DNA of 64,000 nt from an uncultured Prevotellaceae bacterium (GCA_900321965.1 ONYA01000001.1:62001-126000), one strand, 5' to 3'. Numbered from the stretch's first letter, positions 1-9,630 are shown. The notes: generated by a model not told the origin, from the sequence alone. Numbers and translations: made by a program.

Positions 1-1251
1 GTCGGGTTCTATGATAGCCGTCACATAATGGCGGGCGTCGGCGGAGTCCCTGCTCACCTCGGCGACTCTCTGCAGTGCAAACTTGCTGACCTGCGGGAAG
101 AGCGAGGCCAGCTCCGGGCGGATTTCGGCTGCAAGGGCCTCATAGCGCTTATACTCATACAGCTGCTGATTCAGATGTGTGTTCTCGGCAGTGAGTTGCA
201 AGAGCTGACTGTGCTCGGTTTCCCGGCTGGTGGTTAGCGAGGTTAGCTGATGGCTCAGTGCAAGCAAGCTGTCGCTTTGCGTACCCTGGATGACGCGAAG
301 GGCGTAGTCCTCCAGTCCGTAGTTTTTCATCCGGCGCTGGGCTTCTGCCTGGGTTGAGCTGCTTATCTCCCGACCTACGGCAACGACACGCAGACGCAGA
401 CTGTCATTGTCGACCGTACTCGAAATAATCTGAGTGCCGCGCTGCGTCAGTTCGGCCTTGACGAATTTCCTCACGTTGTTATCGAAAATGCTCTGTTGCA
501 CGATTCGGAAGGTCATGTAAGCCGCCGGCAACATGGTCAGGACAACGATGGACATGAGTATGCGGCGCCCCCTGACGGCTCGTCCGGTCGGCTGATACTC
601 ATGCTTCTGGAAATTCATCAGACGTACACCGCAATAGGTGGCAAGGGCAATAAACACGGTGTTGATGAAAAACAGGTAGAAGGCACCGAGGAAATAAAGC
701 CAATGGCCGGTTGCCAATCCGTAGCCAGCGGTACACAGCGGGGGCATCAGGGCGGTGGCGATGGCCACACCGGGGATGACGTTGCCCTTACCTCGGGTGC
801 ACAGGGCGATGATGCCCGCAGCACCGCCACAGAAGGCTATGAGCACATCATAGAGCGTGGGCGAGGTGCGTGCCAGCAGCTCTGACTGCGCCTCGCTGAG
901 TGGTGTGAGGAGAAAATAAATCGTGGCGGTCAGCACACTGATGAGCGTTGCTACGCCGAAGTTCTTGCCAGCACGTTTCAGCAGGTCGAAATGATTGGTG
1001 CCGACAGCCAGCCCCATGCCCACGATGGGCCCCATAAGTGGCGAGATAAGCATGGCGCCAATGATGACTGCTGTAGAGTTGACGTTCAGTCCCAGCGAAG
1101 CGATGAAGATGGCAAAGATAAGCACCCAGAGGTTGGCGCCCCTAAAACTCACTCCCTCGGTAATCTGAGCTACGATAGTCTGCTCGTCCTCTTTGTCGGG
1201 CATCAGGTTAAAGTAGTAGCCTGCGCGTTCAATAAAGTTCTTAATAGTCAT
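1..1251 (-). CDS. DUF389 family integral membrane protein (C-terminus off the left edge)
   Basis: The reverse frame is open from an ATG at 1251 to the window edge (417 codons seen, stop not reached). Residues about 35-250 hold several hydrophobic segments, including the family-typical stretch around NSTAVIIGAMLISPLMGP and a second copy-like segment near GNVIPGVAIATALMPPL. The rest, from about residue 260, is soluble with a heptad-like, probably coiled-coil part (LLALSHQLTSL, QLLQLTAENTHLNQQ). This layout matches the uncharacterised hydrophobic DUF389 family of the inner membrane. Function is unknown for the family. It is divergent from rhaT, with 216 nt between the two starts. Confidence 0.85.
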   Translation of the reverse strand, partial: MTIKNFIERAGYYFNLMPDKEDEQTIVAQITEGVSFRGANLWVLIFAIFIASLGLNVNSTAVIIGAMLISPLMGPIVGMGLAVGTNHFDLLKRAGKNFGVATLISVLTATIYFLLTPLSEAQSELLARTSPTLYDVLIAFCGGAAGIIALCTRGKGNVIPGVAIATALMPPLCTAGYGLATGHWLYFLGAFYLFFINTVFIALATYCGVRLMNFQKHEYQPTGRAVRGRRILMSIVVLTMLPAAYMTFRIVQQSIFDNNVRKFVKAELTQRGTQIISSTVDNDSLRLRVVAVGREISSSTQAEAQRRMKNYGLEDYALRVIQGTQSDSLLALSHQLTSLTTSRETEHSQLLQLTAENTHLNQQLYEYKRYEALAAEIRPELASLFPQVSKFALQRVAEVSRDSADARHYVTAIIEPD

Positions 1252-1314
1252 ATACAAGTTCTTCCTTTCTGTCGTTAATACCGTCGGCAACGGCCTCTTC
1301 AAGTTTCTTGACGG

Positions 1315-1322
1315 CAAATTTA
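1315..1322 (-). promoter_or_regulatory. Probable -7 element for the DUF389 gene
   Basis: TAAATTTG on the minus strand fits the Bacteroidetes -7 consensus TAnnTTTG, about 64 nt upstream of the DUF389 start. No clear -33 TTTG is seen at the usual spacing. Confidence 0.4.
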
Positions 1323-1383
1323 GACAAATTTTTCGATATTATCGGCCTGTCGGGGTGAAAATGTGAACTTATTGCCGCGATTT

Positions 1384-1415
1384 TTTGGCCGTCTGCATTT
1401 TTATTTTTAATTTTG
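1384..1415 (+). promoter_or_regulatory. Bacteroidetes-type promoter of rhaT-rhaD
   Basis: TTTG at 1384-1387, 20 nt, then TAATTTTG at 1408-1415: a good match to the -33/-7 consensus, placing the transcript start about 45 nt before the rhaT ATG. Confidence 0.65.
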
Positions 1416-1467
1416 CACCATTGATTTTGAAAGAAACAAACAAAGAACTAATTTACTGTAACAATTT

Positions 1468-2502
1468 ATGGAAATCATCATCGGATTACTAATCATTGCC
1501 GTCGGCGCGTTCTGCCAGTCGTCGTGCTACGTGCCTATCAACAAAATCAAGGACTGGTCGTGGGAATCGTACTGGATTGTGCAGGGCGTCTTCGCCTGGC
1601 TGGTGCTGCCGTTCCTCGGCGCTCTGCTGGCCGTTCCCGAGGGACAGTCGCTCTTCGGACTGTTTGCACAGTCGCCCTCGTTCAACGTGTGGATGACCAT
1701 CCTCTTCGGCGTGCTCTGGGGTGTCGGCGGACTGACGTTCGGCCTGTCGATGCGCTATCTTGGTGTGGCTCTGGGACAGTCGATTGCCTTAGGCACCTGC
1801 GCCGGACTGGGCACCATCATGGGTCCCGTGCTGCTGAACATCTTCTTCCCGGAGCTGAACGCCCTGGACTCGCTGACGTTTGCCGTCATCCTGGGTGTGG
1901 TCGTCACGCTCGTGGGCATCGCCATCATCGGTGTGGCCGGCGGCATGAAGTCGGCAGCACTGAGCGAGGAGGAGAAGCGTGAGGCCGTGAAGGACTTCAA
2001 CTTCCCCAAGGGCCTGGCCATCGCACTGCTGGCAGGCTTCATGAGCGGCTGCTTCAACGTGGGACTGGAGTTTGGCAAGGACATCAACTTCGGCGAACTC
2101 ACCGACCCGATGTTCCGCACACTGCCCGCCACGCTGCTCGTCACCTTCGGCGGCTTCATCACCAACGCCATCTACTGCTTCTACCAGAACCAGGTGAACA
2201 AGACGTGGGGCGACTACAAGAAGAGCAGCGTCTGGGGCAACAACCTCCTGTTCTGCCTCCTGGCCGGCGCACTGTGGTACTCGCAGTTCTTCGGACTGGC
2301 CTTAGGCAAGGGATTCCTGACGGAGAGTCCGACACTGATGACGCTGTCGTTCTGCATACTGATGGCACTGAACGTGGTGTTCTCCAACGTCTGGGGCATC
2401 ATCCTGAAGGAGTGGAAGGGCTGCTCGAGCAAGACCATAGCCGTGCTCATCTGCGGCATCGTGGTGCTGGTCATCTCCTGTTTCCTGCCGCAGCTGATTT
2501 AA
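1468..2502 (+). CDS. rhaT: L-rhamnose/H+ symporter RhaT
   Basis: 344 residues, the usual length for RhaT, with about ten hydrophobic segments and the family-typical N-terminus (residues 1-60 include SSCYVPINKIKDWSWES and WIVQGVFAWLVLPFLGA). It imports L-rhamnose with a proton across the inner membrane. It precedes rhaD by 36 nt under one promoter, so uptake and cleavage are co-expressed. The isomerase and kinase genes (rhaA, rhaB) are not in the window; in Bacteroidales they often lie upstream or elsewhere. ATG 1468 is preceded by an AT-rich leader with no Shine-Dalgarno, as is normal here. Confidence 0.93.
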   Translation: MEIIIGLLIIAVGAFCQSSCYVPINKIKDWSWESYWIVQGVFAWLVLPFLGALLAVPEGQSLFGLFAQSPSFNVWMTILFGVLWGVGGLTFGLSMRYLGVALGQSIALGTCAGLGTIMGPVLLNIFFPELNALDSLTFAVILGVVVTLVGIAIIGVAGGMKSAALSEEEKREAVKDFNFPKGLAIALLAGFMSGCFNVGLEFGKDINFGELTDPMFRTLPATLLVTFGGFITNAIYCFYQNQVNKTWGDYKKSSVWGNNLLFCLLAGALWYSQFFGLALGKGFLTESPTLMTLSFCILMALNVVFSNVWGIILKEWKGCSSKTIAVLICGIVVLVISCFLPQLI

Positions 2503-2538
2503 GAGTCAAGGATTGAACTAACAGATATAAGAAAAACT

Positions 2539-3360
2539 ATGAAGAGTATCTTGGAAGGCCGCCCCGAACTGAAAGCGGTCGTTTATCAGATTGCCGAGGT
2601 GACGGGCTACCTCTGGCAGAAAGGATGGGCAGAGCGTAATGGCGGTAACATTACGGTCAACGTCACCGAGTATATGGACGAGGAGTGCAAGGCCATGAAG
2701 GCTATTGCGCCGGTGAAGCAGATTGGCATGGTGCTGCCACAGCTGAAAGGTAAGTATTTCTATTGCAAAGGTACGGGCAAGCGCATGCGCGACCTGGCCA
2801 AGGAGCCGATGCAGAACGGCAGCATCATACGCATCTGCGACGACTGCGCGTCATACGAGGTCATTGCCGACGAGCCGGTAGTGCCCACATCGGAACTGCC
2901 TACGCACCTGGCACTGCAGAACTACCTGCTGGAGACGGGGTCGTGCTACAAGGCTACGCTGCACACACACCCCATAGAACTGGTGGCCATGAGCCACATA
3001 CAGCGATTCCTGAAGGGCGACGAGATGACGCGCGTGCTCTGGTCGATGATTCCAGAGACGCTGGCATTCGCTCCCTTAGGCATTGGCATCGTACCCTACG
3101 CCCTGCCATCGTCGGTGGCACTGGCAGAGGCTACGCTGGAGCAGATAAAGACGCACGACGTGGTGATGTGGGAGAAGCACGGAACGGTGGCTGTAGGCCA
3201 GGACATCATGGACGCCTTCGACCAGACGGACGTGCTCTGCAAGGCGGCCAACATCTACATGTGCGCACGCAGCATGGGCTCGGAGCCCGACGGCATGACG
3301 GAAGCACAGATGAAAGAGGTGCAGGACGTATTCAAACTGCCGAAGAAACGTCCCTGCTGA
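2539..3360 (+). CDS. rhaD: Rhamnulose-1-phosphate aldolase RhaD
   Basis: 273 residues, close to the length of E. coli RhaD. It splits L-rhamnulose 1-phosphate into dihydroxyacetone phosphate and L-lactaldehyde in the cytoplasm. The class II zinc-aldolase signature is present: RNGGNI near residue 33, a Glu at 119 in the TSELPTH segment, zinc-ligand histidines H142 and H144 (LHTHP) and H214 (WEKHGT). It is the second gene of the rhaT-rhaD operon and ends 15 nt before a strong intrinsic terminator. Confidence 0.95.
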   Translation: MKSILEGRPELKAVVYQIAEVTGYLWQKGWAERNGGNITVNVTEYMDEECKAMKAIAPVKQIGMVLPQLKGKYFYCKGTGKRMRDLAKEPMQNGSIIRICDDCASYEVIADEPVVPTSELPTHLALQNYLLETGSCYKATLHTHPIELVAMSHIQRFLKGDEMTRVLWSMIPETLAFAPLGIGIVPYALPSSVALAEATLEQIKTHDVVMWEKHGTVAVGQDIMDAFDQTDVLCKAANIYMCARSMGSEPDGMTEAQMKEVQDVFKLPKKRPC

Positions 3361-3375
3361 CACTGTGACAAGCAA

Positions 3376-3412
3376 AATCCCCGATACCTCACGGCATCGG
3401 GGATTCTTTTTT
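3376..3412 (+). terminator. Intrinsic terminator of rhaT-rhaD
   Basis: AATCCCCGAT (3376-3385) pairs with ATCGGGGATT (3396-3405); a T-rich run follows. The next 180 nt, to 3595, are AT-rich with no gene seen. Confidence 0.9.
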
Positions 3413-3595
3413 TTGATTTGTTCATCTTATTATTAGTCAGTAGTTGTGTTTGTATGGTATTTGGGTATCCTTTCTTATTGGTGGTGCAAAGATATACCTA
3501 TTTTCTGGTATTAAAGATTGAAAAATGATTTTTTGACTACAATATATGATTTTGCAGTTGATATATGTCAATTAGTGATTTTACGGCCCAAATAT

Positions 3596-3626
3596 TTTGT
3601 GAATCATTCAAAACTTTGTAACTTTG
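3596..3626 (+). promoter_or_regulatory. Promoter of the carboxynorspermidine dehydrogenase gene
   Basis: TTTG at 3596-3599, 19 nt, TAACTTTG at 3619-3626: textbook Bacteroidetes housekeeping promoter, 24 nt from the ATG. Confidence 0.75.
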
Positions 3627-3650
3627 TAGCCAGAATCAAAAAACAGAACT

Positions 3651-4934
3651 ATGAGCAGAGTACTAATGATTGGCGCCGGTGGCGTCGCAACGGTGGCAGC
3701 GTTCAAGATTGCACAGAACGCTGACGTGTTTACGGAGTTTATGATTGCAAGCCGTCGCAAGGCGAAGTGCGACAAGATAGTAGAGGATATCCACAAGGCG
3801 GGATATAAGCTGGACATCAAGACAGCTCAGGTCGATGCCGACGACGTGGAGCAGTTGAAGGCGCTCTTCAACGACTACAAGCCCGAATTAGTGATTAACC
3901 TCGCCCTACCCTACCAGGACCTGACCATCATGGATGCCTGTCTGGCCTGCGGCTGCAGCTACCTGGACACGGCCAACTACGAACCGAAGGACGAGGCTCA
4001 CTTCGAATACAGCTGGCAGTGGGCCTACCGCGAACGCTTCGAGAAGGCAGGACTGACGGCTATCCTCGGCTGCGGCTTCGATCCGGGTGTCACCTCTATT
4101 TACACGGCCTATGCTGCCAAGCATCATTTCAAGGAGATGCAGTATCTGGATATCGTCGACTGCAACGCCGGCGACCACCACAAGGCTTTCGCCACCAACT
4201 TCAACCCGGAAATCAACATCCGCGAGATCACCCAGAAGGGACTCTACTGGGAAGACGGCAAGTGGGTGGAGACGGAGCCGTTAGAGATTCACAAGGACCT
4301 GACCTATCCCGAAATCGGACCGCGAGACAGCTACCTGCTGCACCACGAGGAGATAGAGTCACTGGTCATCAACTTCCCGACCATCAAGCGGGCCCGCTTC
4401 TGGATGACCTTCGGACAGCAGTATCTCAAGCACTTGGAGGTGATTCAGAACATTGGTATGAGCCGCATCGACGAGGTAATCTATGAAGCGCCCTTGGCCG
4501 ACCCGTCAACTTGTCAACTCGTCAACTCGTCAACTTGTCAACCCGTCAACCCGTCAACAGTAAAAGTAAAGATCGTCCCCTTGCAGTTCTTGAAGGCCGT
4601 ACTGCCCAACCCACAGGACCTTGGCGAGAACTACGAAGGCCAGACATCTATCGGCTGCCGCATCCGCGGTATCGGCAACGACGGTCAGGAGCACACCTAT
4701 TATATATATAACAACTGCTCACACCGCGCCGCCTACGAGGAGACGGGTATGCAGGGTGTATCCTACACGACTGGTGTGCCCGCCATGATTGGTGCCATGA
4801 TGTTCTGCAAAGGTCTCTGGAAGAAGCCCGGCGTCTACAACGTTGAGGAGTTCGATCCCGATCCCTTCATGGAACAGCTCAACAAGCAGGGCCTCCCCTG
4901 GCACGAGATTCACGACGGCGACTTGGAACTGTAA
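3651..4934 (+). CDS. Saccharopine-dehydrogenase family enzyme, probably carboxynorspermidine dehydrogenase
   Basis: 427 residues. The N-terminal Rossmann motif GAGGVA (residues 8-13) binds NAD(P)H, and the middle part matches the saccharopine dehydrogenase C-terminal domain (LGCGFDPGVTS near 142-152). In Bacteroidales this family makes carboxynorspermidine/carboxyspermidine in the alternative polyamine route; NspC would act next but is not in the window. The protein carries an extra low-complexity stretch at about residues 285-304 (Ser/Thr/Cys/Gln/Val/Asn) written by seven 8-bp repeats, which makes it somewhat longer than the roughly 400 residues I expect. recA follows 45 nt downstream with no terminator seen between, so read-through is possible. 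Confidence 0.82.
   Translation: MSRVLMIGAGGVATVAAFKIAQNADVFTEFMIASRRKAKCDKIVEDIHKAGYKLDIKTAQVDADDVEQLKALFNDYKPELVINLALPYQDLTIMDACLACGCSYLDTANYEPKDEAHFEYSWQWAYRERFEKAGLTAILGCGFDPGVTSIYTAYAAKHHFKEMQYLDIVDCNAGDHHKAFATNFNPEINIREITQKGLYWEDGKWVETEPLEIHKDLTYPEIGPRDSYLLHHEEIESLVINFPTIKRARFWMTFGQQYLKHLEVIQNIGMSRIDEVIYEAPLADPSTCQLVNSSTCQPVNPSTVKVKIVPLQFLKAVLPNPQDLGENYEGQTSIGCRIRGIGNDGQEHTYYIYNNCSHRAAYEETGMQGVSYTTGVPAMIGAMMFCKGLWKKPGVYNVEEFDPDPFMEQLNKQGLPWHEIHDGDLEL
4505..4560 (+). repeat. 8-bp tandem repeat inside a coding frame
   Basis: Seven units of GTCAACNN (CTT, CTC, CTC, CTT, CCC, CCC, CAG at the ends). Because 8 is not a multiple of 3, translation runs through the unit in all three phases. Gain or loss of a single unit would shift the frame of the enzyme. 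Confidence 0.9.
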
Positions 4935-4936
4935 TA

Positions 4937-4968
4937 ACGATTAAACGATAAAACGATAAAACGAAATA
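4937..4968 (+). repeat. 8-bp-period A-rich repeat upstream of recA
   Basis: Four units related to ACGATAAA, with C at 4938, 4946, 4954 and 4962, fill most of the space between the stop at 4934 and the recA start. Confidence 0.7.
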
Positions 4969-4979
4969 ATCAAAAAACT

Positions 4980-6008
4980 ATGGCAAAGAAAGAAGAAACA
5001 GAACAGCTGACTCCACAACAGGAGAGACTGAAAGCCCTACAGGCTGCTATGTCGAAGATTGAAAAGGACTTCGGCAAAGGCTCCATCATGAGAATGGGCG
5101 AAGAGAAGATAGAAAACGTAGAAGTGATACCAACAGGATCAATAGGTCTGAACGCTGCTCTCGGCGTCGGAGGCTACCCCAAGGGACGTATCATCGAGAT
5201 ATTTGGTCCGGAGTCCTCAGGTAAGACGACACTGGCCATCCACGCCATCGCCGAGGCCCAGAAAGCCGGAGGTATCGCCGCCTTCATCGATGCTGAGCAC
5301 GCCTTCGACCGGTTCTATGCCGAGAAGTTGGGCGTCGACATCGACAACCTGTACATCTCGCAGCCCGACAACGGTGAACAGGCACTGGAGATTGCCGATC
5401 AGCTTATCCGCTCAGCAGCCATTGACATCATCATCATTGACTCCGTAGCAGCCCTGACACCAAAGAAGGAGATTGAGGGCGACATGGGCGATTCGGCTGT
5501 GGGTCTGCAAGCCCGCCTGATGAGCCAGGCACTGAGAAAACTGACGTCGACGATATCGAAAACCAAGACTACGTGCATCTTCATCAACCAGCTGCGCGAG
5601 AAGATTGGTGTGATGTTTGGAAATCCTGAGACTACGACGGGTGGTAATGCCCTGAAGTTCTATTCCTCTGTGCGTCTGGACATCCGCAAGGTGACCACAC
5701 TGAAAGACGGCGACCAGCCCATCGGCAACCAGGTGCGCGTGAAGGTGGTGAAGAACAAGGTAGCACCTCCCTTCCGCAAGACGGAATTCGAGATTACCTT
5801 CGGCGAGGGTATCTCGAAGATTGGCGAGATTGTCGACCTTGGCGTAGAATACGGCGTTATCAAGAAGAGCGGCTCATGGTTCAGCTATGGCGACCAGAAA
5901 CTGGCACAAGGACGCGACGCTACAAAGGAGTTGCTCAAGGACAACCCCGAACTGTGCGAGGAGCTGGAGGCCAAGATTATGCAGGCCATCTCTGATAAGA
6001 GCGAATAA
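4980..6008 (+). CDS. recA: Recombinase RecA
   Basis: 342 residues, standard length. It forms the ATP-dependent nucleoprotein filament for homologous recombination and SOS activation. The Walker A motif GPESSGKT lies at 76-83, and the typical FIDAEHAFD, the loop [19 protein letters not shown] and the acidic C-terminus are all seen. ATG 4980 follows the A-rich 8-bp repeat. No dedicated promoter with a clear -7 element is visible in the 45-nt gap, so it may be transcribed partly from the upstream gene. Confidence 0.98.
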   Translation: MAKKEETEQLTPQQERLKALQAAMSKIEKDFGKGSIMRMGEEKIENVEVIPTGSIGLNAALGVGGYPKGRIIEIFGPESSGKTTLAIHAIAEAQKAGGIAAFIDAEHAFDRFYAEKLGVDIDNLYISQPDNGEQALEIADQLIRSAAIDIIIIDSVAALTPKKEIEGDMGDSAVGLQARLMSQALRKLTSTISKTKTTCIFINQLREKIGVMFGNPETTTGGNALKFYSSVRLDIRKVTTLKDGDQPIGNQVRVKVVKNKVAPPFRKTEFEITFGEGISKIGEIVDLGVEYGVIKKSGSWFSYGDQKLAQGRDATKELLKDNPELCEELEAKIMQAISDKSE

Positions 6009-6025
6009 AAACACGCATAAAGAAA

Positions 6026-6060
6026 AGACGGACCGCTCAGAAATCTGAAACGGTCCGTCT
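6026..6060. terminator. Bidirectional terminator between recA and the convergent gene
   Basis: AGACGGACCG (6026-6035) pairs with CGGTCCGTCT (6051-6060). It sits between two converging stops and is flanked by A- and T-rich sequence. Confidence 0.8.
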
Positions 6061-6078
6061 ATTCATATACAGCAAAGC

Positions 6079-7464
6079 TTACTTGCTCTTCTTCCGAGGC
6101 TTCGCTTTCTTAGCCTTTGTAACCTTTGAACGGTCAACCTCTGTGCCAATCACCTTACCGGTAGGATCGAACAACACGACAAGCAGCTTGCCGCCTGAAC
6201 GTTTGTAAAGCCATCTATACTGACCATTGGTGCCCTGAGTAATATCGTCGGGCTCACCCATAGCCATTGCCACCTCGTCCTCGCTCATTGCCAAGATGAC
6301 ACGACCCTGACGGATAGCGGCGCGGGCTGCCTGTGAAGTTTGACGAGCACGGCCCTGCCCCATTGCAAACAGATAGCCAAAGTAATCATTACGCTGTCCG
6401 TCGATATTGCCTGTCACATTGTCAGATTCCACAAATGTCACATCCTTAAAATAGATACGGCGCGACTCTGTCTCCTTCAGTGTCAAAGTGAAATAGTTGC
6501 TATTCGCCTTCGGCATAATTGCCTCAATAGTGAAAGCTGTCATACGGGGCACCTTCAGCGTACGCTCACGGCCATCACCCTTGGTAATCATATCGGTTGT
6601 AAACTTCGTATGCACCGTTTTGTTAAGATACTGCTCCAAATTATGGGACACTGCCATTATGGCATCCTGCAATTCAAAAGAGCCGGCAAACAGAAACTTG
6701 GAATTATCCGTGACGAACTCATCGTCGCGCATACCGCAGTTTGTCTTCGAGATGGCCACATTCTGATAGTACTCATTGCCGTTCTTATCCTCAACGATAA
6801 TCTTCACAGGGAAGCTGCGGGTTCCTACACCGACCTGGGTTACGGTCACCTCGTCGTTCATGGGGACCGTCACCTCCTGGAAACCGTCTCCGTCGTATTC
6901 TGTGTCGATGCGGAACAACGTGGATTTGGTGAACATCGTCTTGCCGACGAGCAGCTTGCGCGCAATGTCAACATCGCCTAAGTAAGCTAAAGTCGGCACG
7001 CCCATTTTGCCATAGCAATAATCCTCAAAGGTTCCGTTGGGCACTTCGTAATAATACATCTTATTATCGTCCTGACACAGGAAGTTGATGTGGGCGTGAC
7101 CATCGCTGCCTTCAGTATGTCCCTTGTAGATCATAATTTTATGACGTAATGTCATACTGCTGACCTCCCGCCCGTTCTGAGCAGGATCGCGGAAAGTCTT
7201 GACCACCATGTCATACTTCTCGGGCATTACCATGAACTTCATGCTGTCAACCTGCCAATCGCACAGACTGTGGTACTTGAAATTCTCCGAGATAAAGTCA
7301 TGCGCCTTCTCCGGCTCAGAACTTTGGTCTCCAGCAGTCTCAGCCTCGCTGACAGCAGTTTTCTTTGCGCCCTTAGTTTTCACGATGTAGCCATTGCCGG
7401 TCTGCTGGGCAGAAGCAACGGCGAACATCAGAGCCATTCCGGCTGTTAAAAACACTCTTTTCAT
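6079..7464 (-). CDS. Exported protein of unknown function with a C-terminal BamE/SmpA-like segment
   Basis: 461 residues. The N-terminus is a signal peptide (MKRVFLTAGMALMFAVASAQ), so the protein is exported. I do not recognise the main body (about 50-370), which is rich in Asp, Val and Thr. The last 80 residues hold SEDEVAMAMGEPDDI followed by RWLYKRSGGKLLVVLF, the pattern of small SmpA/BamE-like lipoprotein domains, and the protein ends in a very basic Lys-rich tail. There is no lipobox at the signal peptide. It is convergent with recA and divergent from dnaK. The BamE-like reading is inference from pattern only. Confidence 0.75.
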   Translation of the reverse strand: MKRVFLTAGMALMFAVASAQQTGNGYIVKTKGAKKTAVSEAETAGDQSSEPEKAHDFISENFKYHSLCDWQVDSMKFMVMPEKYDMVVKTFRDPAQNGREVSSMTLRHKIMIYKGHTEGSDGHAHINFLCQDDNKMYYYEVPNGTFEDYCYGKMGVPTLAYLGDVDIARKLLVGKTMFTKSTLFRIDTEYDGDGFQEVTVPMNDEVTVTQVGVGTRSFPVKIIVEDKNGNEYYQNVAISKTNCGMRDDEFVTDNSKFLFAGSFELQDAIMAVSHNLEQYLNKTVHTKFTTDMITKGDGRERTLKVPRMTAFTIEAIMPKANSNYFTLTLKETESRRIYFKDVTFVESDNVTGNIDGQRNDYFGYLFAMGQGRARQTSQAARAAIRQGRVILAMSEDEVAMAMGEPDDITQGTNGQYRWLYKRSGGKLLVVLFDPTGKVIGTEVDRSKVTKAKKAKPRKKSK

Positions 7465-7498
7465 AGTCTCTTTTTGATGTTATGTGCCAAATTTGCTG

Positions 7499-7506
7499 CA
7501 AATTTA
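7499..7506 (-). promoter_or_regulatory. -7 element for the exported-protein gene
   Basis: TAAATTTG on the minus strand, 35 nt upstream of the ATG at 7464. No clear -33 element is seen. Confidence 0.5.
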
Positions 7507-7584
7507 GAAAAAACTTTTGATACTTGTGCCAAAATGACGTAATAAAAAACATTTTTCTGTCAAAAAATGCTTTTTGGCACGTGC

Positions 7585-7612
7585 TTTGCTATTTTCTACA
7601 TGAGTAATTTTG
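7585..7612 (+). promoter_or_regulatory. Probable dnaK promoter
   Basis: TAATTTTG at 7605-7612 is a good -7 element, 27 nt before the dnaK ATG. A TTTG lies at 7585-7588, but its 16-nt spacing is shorter than usual. No CIRCE inverted repeat is seen. Confidence 0.5.
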
Positions 7613-7639
7613 ATTATTAACAAATAAAAAATAAGTATT

Positions 7640-9559
7640 ATGGGAAAGATTATTGGAATTGACTTAGGAACTACCAACAGCTGCGTTGCCGTATTCGAAG
7701 GTAACGAGCCCGTAGTAATCGCCAACAGCGAGGGTAAGCGTACAACACCTTCAGTCGTTGGCTTTGTGGAGAACGGTGAGCGTAAGATTGGCGACCCCGC
7801 CAAGCGTCAGGCCATCACCAACCCGAAGAAGACCGTTTATTCGATTAAGCGCTTTATGGGTGAGAACTGGCAGCAGACGGAGAAGGAAATCTCGCGCGTA
7901 CCTTATAATGTAGTAAACGAGGGTGGCTATCCCCGTGTCGACATCGACGGTCGTAAGTACACGCCGCAGGAGATTTCAGCTATGATTCTCCAGAAGATGA
8001 AGAAGACTGCCGAGGACTACCTCGGACAGGAGGTGACAGACGCCGTCATCACCGTACCGGCATACTTCTCTGACTCTCAGCGTCAGGCTACGAAGGAGGC
8101 CGGACAGATTGCTGGTCTGAACGTGCGCCGTATCGTCAACGAGCCGACGGCTGCCGCTTTGGCATACGGTGTCGACAAGGCCAACAAGGATATGAAGATT
8201 GCCGTCTTCGACCTCGGTGGTGGTACGTTCGATATCTCTATCCTGGAGTTCGGCGGTGGTGTGTTCGAGGTGCTTTCTACCAATGGTGACACCCACCTCG
8301 GTGGCGACGACTTCGACCAGGTGATTATCGACTGGCTCGTTCAGGAGTTCAAGAACGACGAGGGTGCCAACCTGAAGGACGACCCGATGGCTATGCAGCG
8401 TCTGAAGGAGGCTGCCGAGAAGGCTAAGATTGAACTGTCTTCTTCTACGAGCACTGAAATCAACCTGCCGTATATCATGCCCGTCGGTGGCGTACCCAAG
8501 CACTTGGTGAAGACGCTGACACGTGCTAAGTTCGAGCAGCTGGCTCACGAGCTGATTCAGGCTTGTCTCGTTCCCTGTCAGAATGCTATGCGCGACGCCG
8601 GTCTGAATACTGCCGATATCGACGAGGTTATCCTCGTGGGTGGTTCCAGCCGTATCCCCGCCGTGCAGACACTGGTGAAGAACTACTTCGGCAAGGAGCC
8701 TTCAAAGGGTGTGAACCCCGACGAGGTGGTGGCCGTAGGTGCTTCTATACAGGGCGCTATCCTGAACAAGGAAGGTGGCGTGGGCGACATCGTGCTGCTC
8801 GACGTGACGCCGCTGACACTGGGTATCGAAACTCTCGGTGGTGTTTGCACTAAGCTCATCGAGGCTAACACGACCATCCCCTGCAAGAAGAGCGAGACAT
8901 TCTCGACCGCAGCCGACAACCAGACTGAGGTGACCATCCATGTGCTGCAGGGTGAGCGCCCGATGGCTGCCCAGAACAAGAGTATCGGCCAGTTCAACCT
9001 GACTGGTATCGCTCCCGCCCGTCGTGGCGTACCTCAGATTGAAGTAACCTTCGACATCGATGCCAACGGTATCCTGAAGGTGAGCGCCAAGGATAAGGCT
9101 ACCGGCAAGGAGCAGGCCATCCGCATCGAGGCTTCCAGCGGTTTGTCTCAGGACGAGATCAACCGCATGAAGGCAGAGGCTGAGCAGAATGCCGAGAACG
9201 ACAAGAAGGAGCGTGAGCGCATCGACAAGATGAACCAGGCCGACTCGATGATCTTCCAGACCGAGACCTTCCTCAACGAGAACGGCGACAAGCTCGGTGC
9301 CGACAAGGCCAACGTTGAGCAGGCTGTCCAGCAGTTGAAGGATGCCCACAAATCTGGCGACATCACTGCCATCGACAACGCCATCAACAACCTCAACAAC
9401 GTCATGCAGGCCGCTTCTCAGAAGATGTACCAGCAGGCCGGTGCAGGTCAGCCCGGCGGTCAGCAGGCCGGTCCCGGTGCCGGTTTCCAGGGCGGCCAGC
9501 AGACACAGTCGAACCCCAACGACGATGTCCAGGATGCCGACTTCGAGGAGGTTAAGTGA
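7640..9559 (+). CDS. dnaK: Chaperone DnaK (Hsp70)
   Basis: 639 residues. The N-terminal actin-like ATPase starts with [13 protein letters not shown] and includes [12 protein letters not shown] (near 193-204) and the [11 protein letters not shown] segment. It is followed by the substrate-binding domain ([16 protein letters not shown]) and a helical lid, with a Gly/Gln-rich tail ending in the conserved acidic DADFEEVK. It folds client proteins in the cytoplasm with DnaJ and GrpE, whose genes are not adjacent. A strong hairpin follows, and the mobile island begins right behind it. Confidence 0.99.
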   Translation: MGKIIGIDLGTTNSCVAVFEGNEPVVIANSEGKRTTPSVVGFVENGERKIGDPAKRQAITNPKKTVYSIKRFMGENWQQTEKEISRVPYNVVNEGGYPRVDIDGRKYTPQEISAMILQKMKKTAEDYLGQEVTDAVITVPAYFSDSQRQATKEAGQIAGLNVRRIVNEPTAAALAYGVDKANKDMKIAVFDLGGGTFDISILEFGGGVFEVLSTNGDTHLGGDDFDQVIIDWLVQEFKNDEGANLKDDPMAMQRLKEAAEKAKIELSSSTSTEINLPYIMPVGGVPKHLVKTLTRAKFEQLAHELIQACLVPCQNAMRDAGLNTADIDEVILVGGSSRIPAVQTLVKNYFGKEPSKGVNPDEVVAVGASIQGAILNKEGGVGDIVLLDVTPLTLGIETLGGVCTKLIEANTTIPCKKSETFSTAADNQTEVTIHVLQGERPMAAQNKSIGQFNLTGIAPARRGVPQIEVTFDIDANGILKVSAKDKATGKEQAIRIEASSGLSQDEINRMKAEAEQNAENDKKERERIDKMNQADSMIFQTETFLNENGDKLGADKANVEQAVQQLKDAHKSGDITAIDNAINNLNNVMQAASQKMYQQAGAGQPGGQQAGPGAGFQGGQQTQSNPNDDVQDADFEEVK

Positions 9560-9592
9560 CACCGATAGGTAAAGACATAACAAAACGCAACG

Positions 9593-9630
9593 AAATAGCG
9601 TGTAGCTCAACGAGTTACACGCTATTTGTT
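9593..9630 (+). terminator. dnaK terminator
   Basis: AAATAGCGTGTA (9593-9604) pairs with TACACGCTATTT (9616-9627). An inner CTC/GAG pair extends the stem, and T-rich sequence follows. Confidence 0.85.

Noticed and set aside
8702..9610. 302-codon minus frame inside dnaK
   Set aside because: Antisense shadow of a certain dnaK gene; the product is Leu/Val-rich with no motif.
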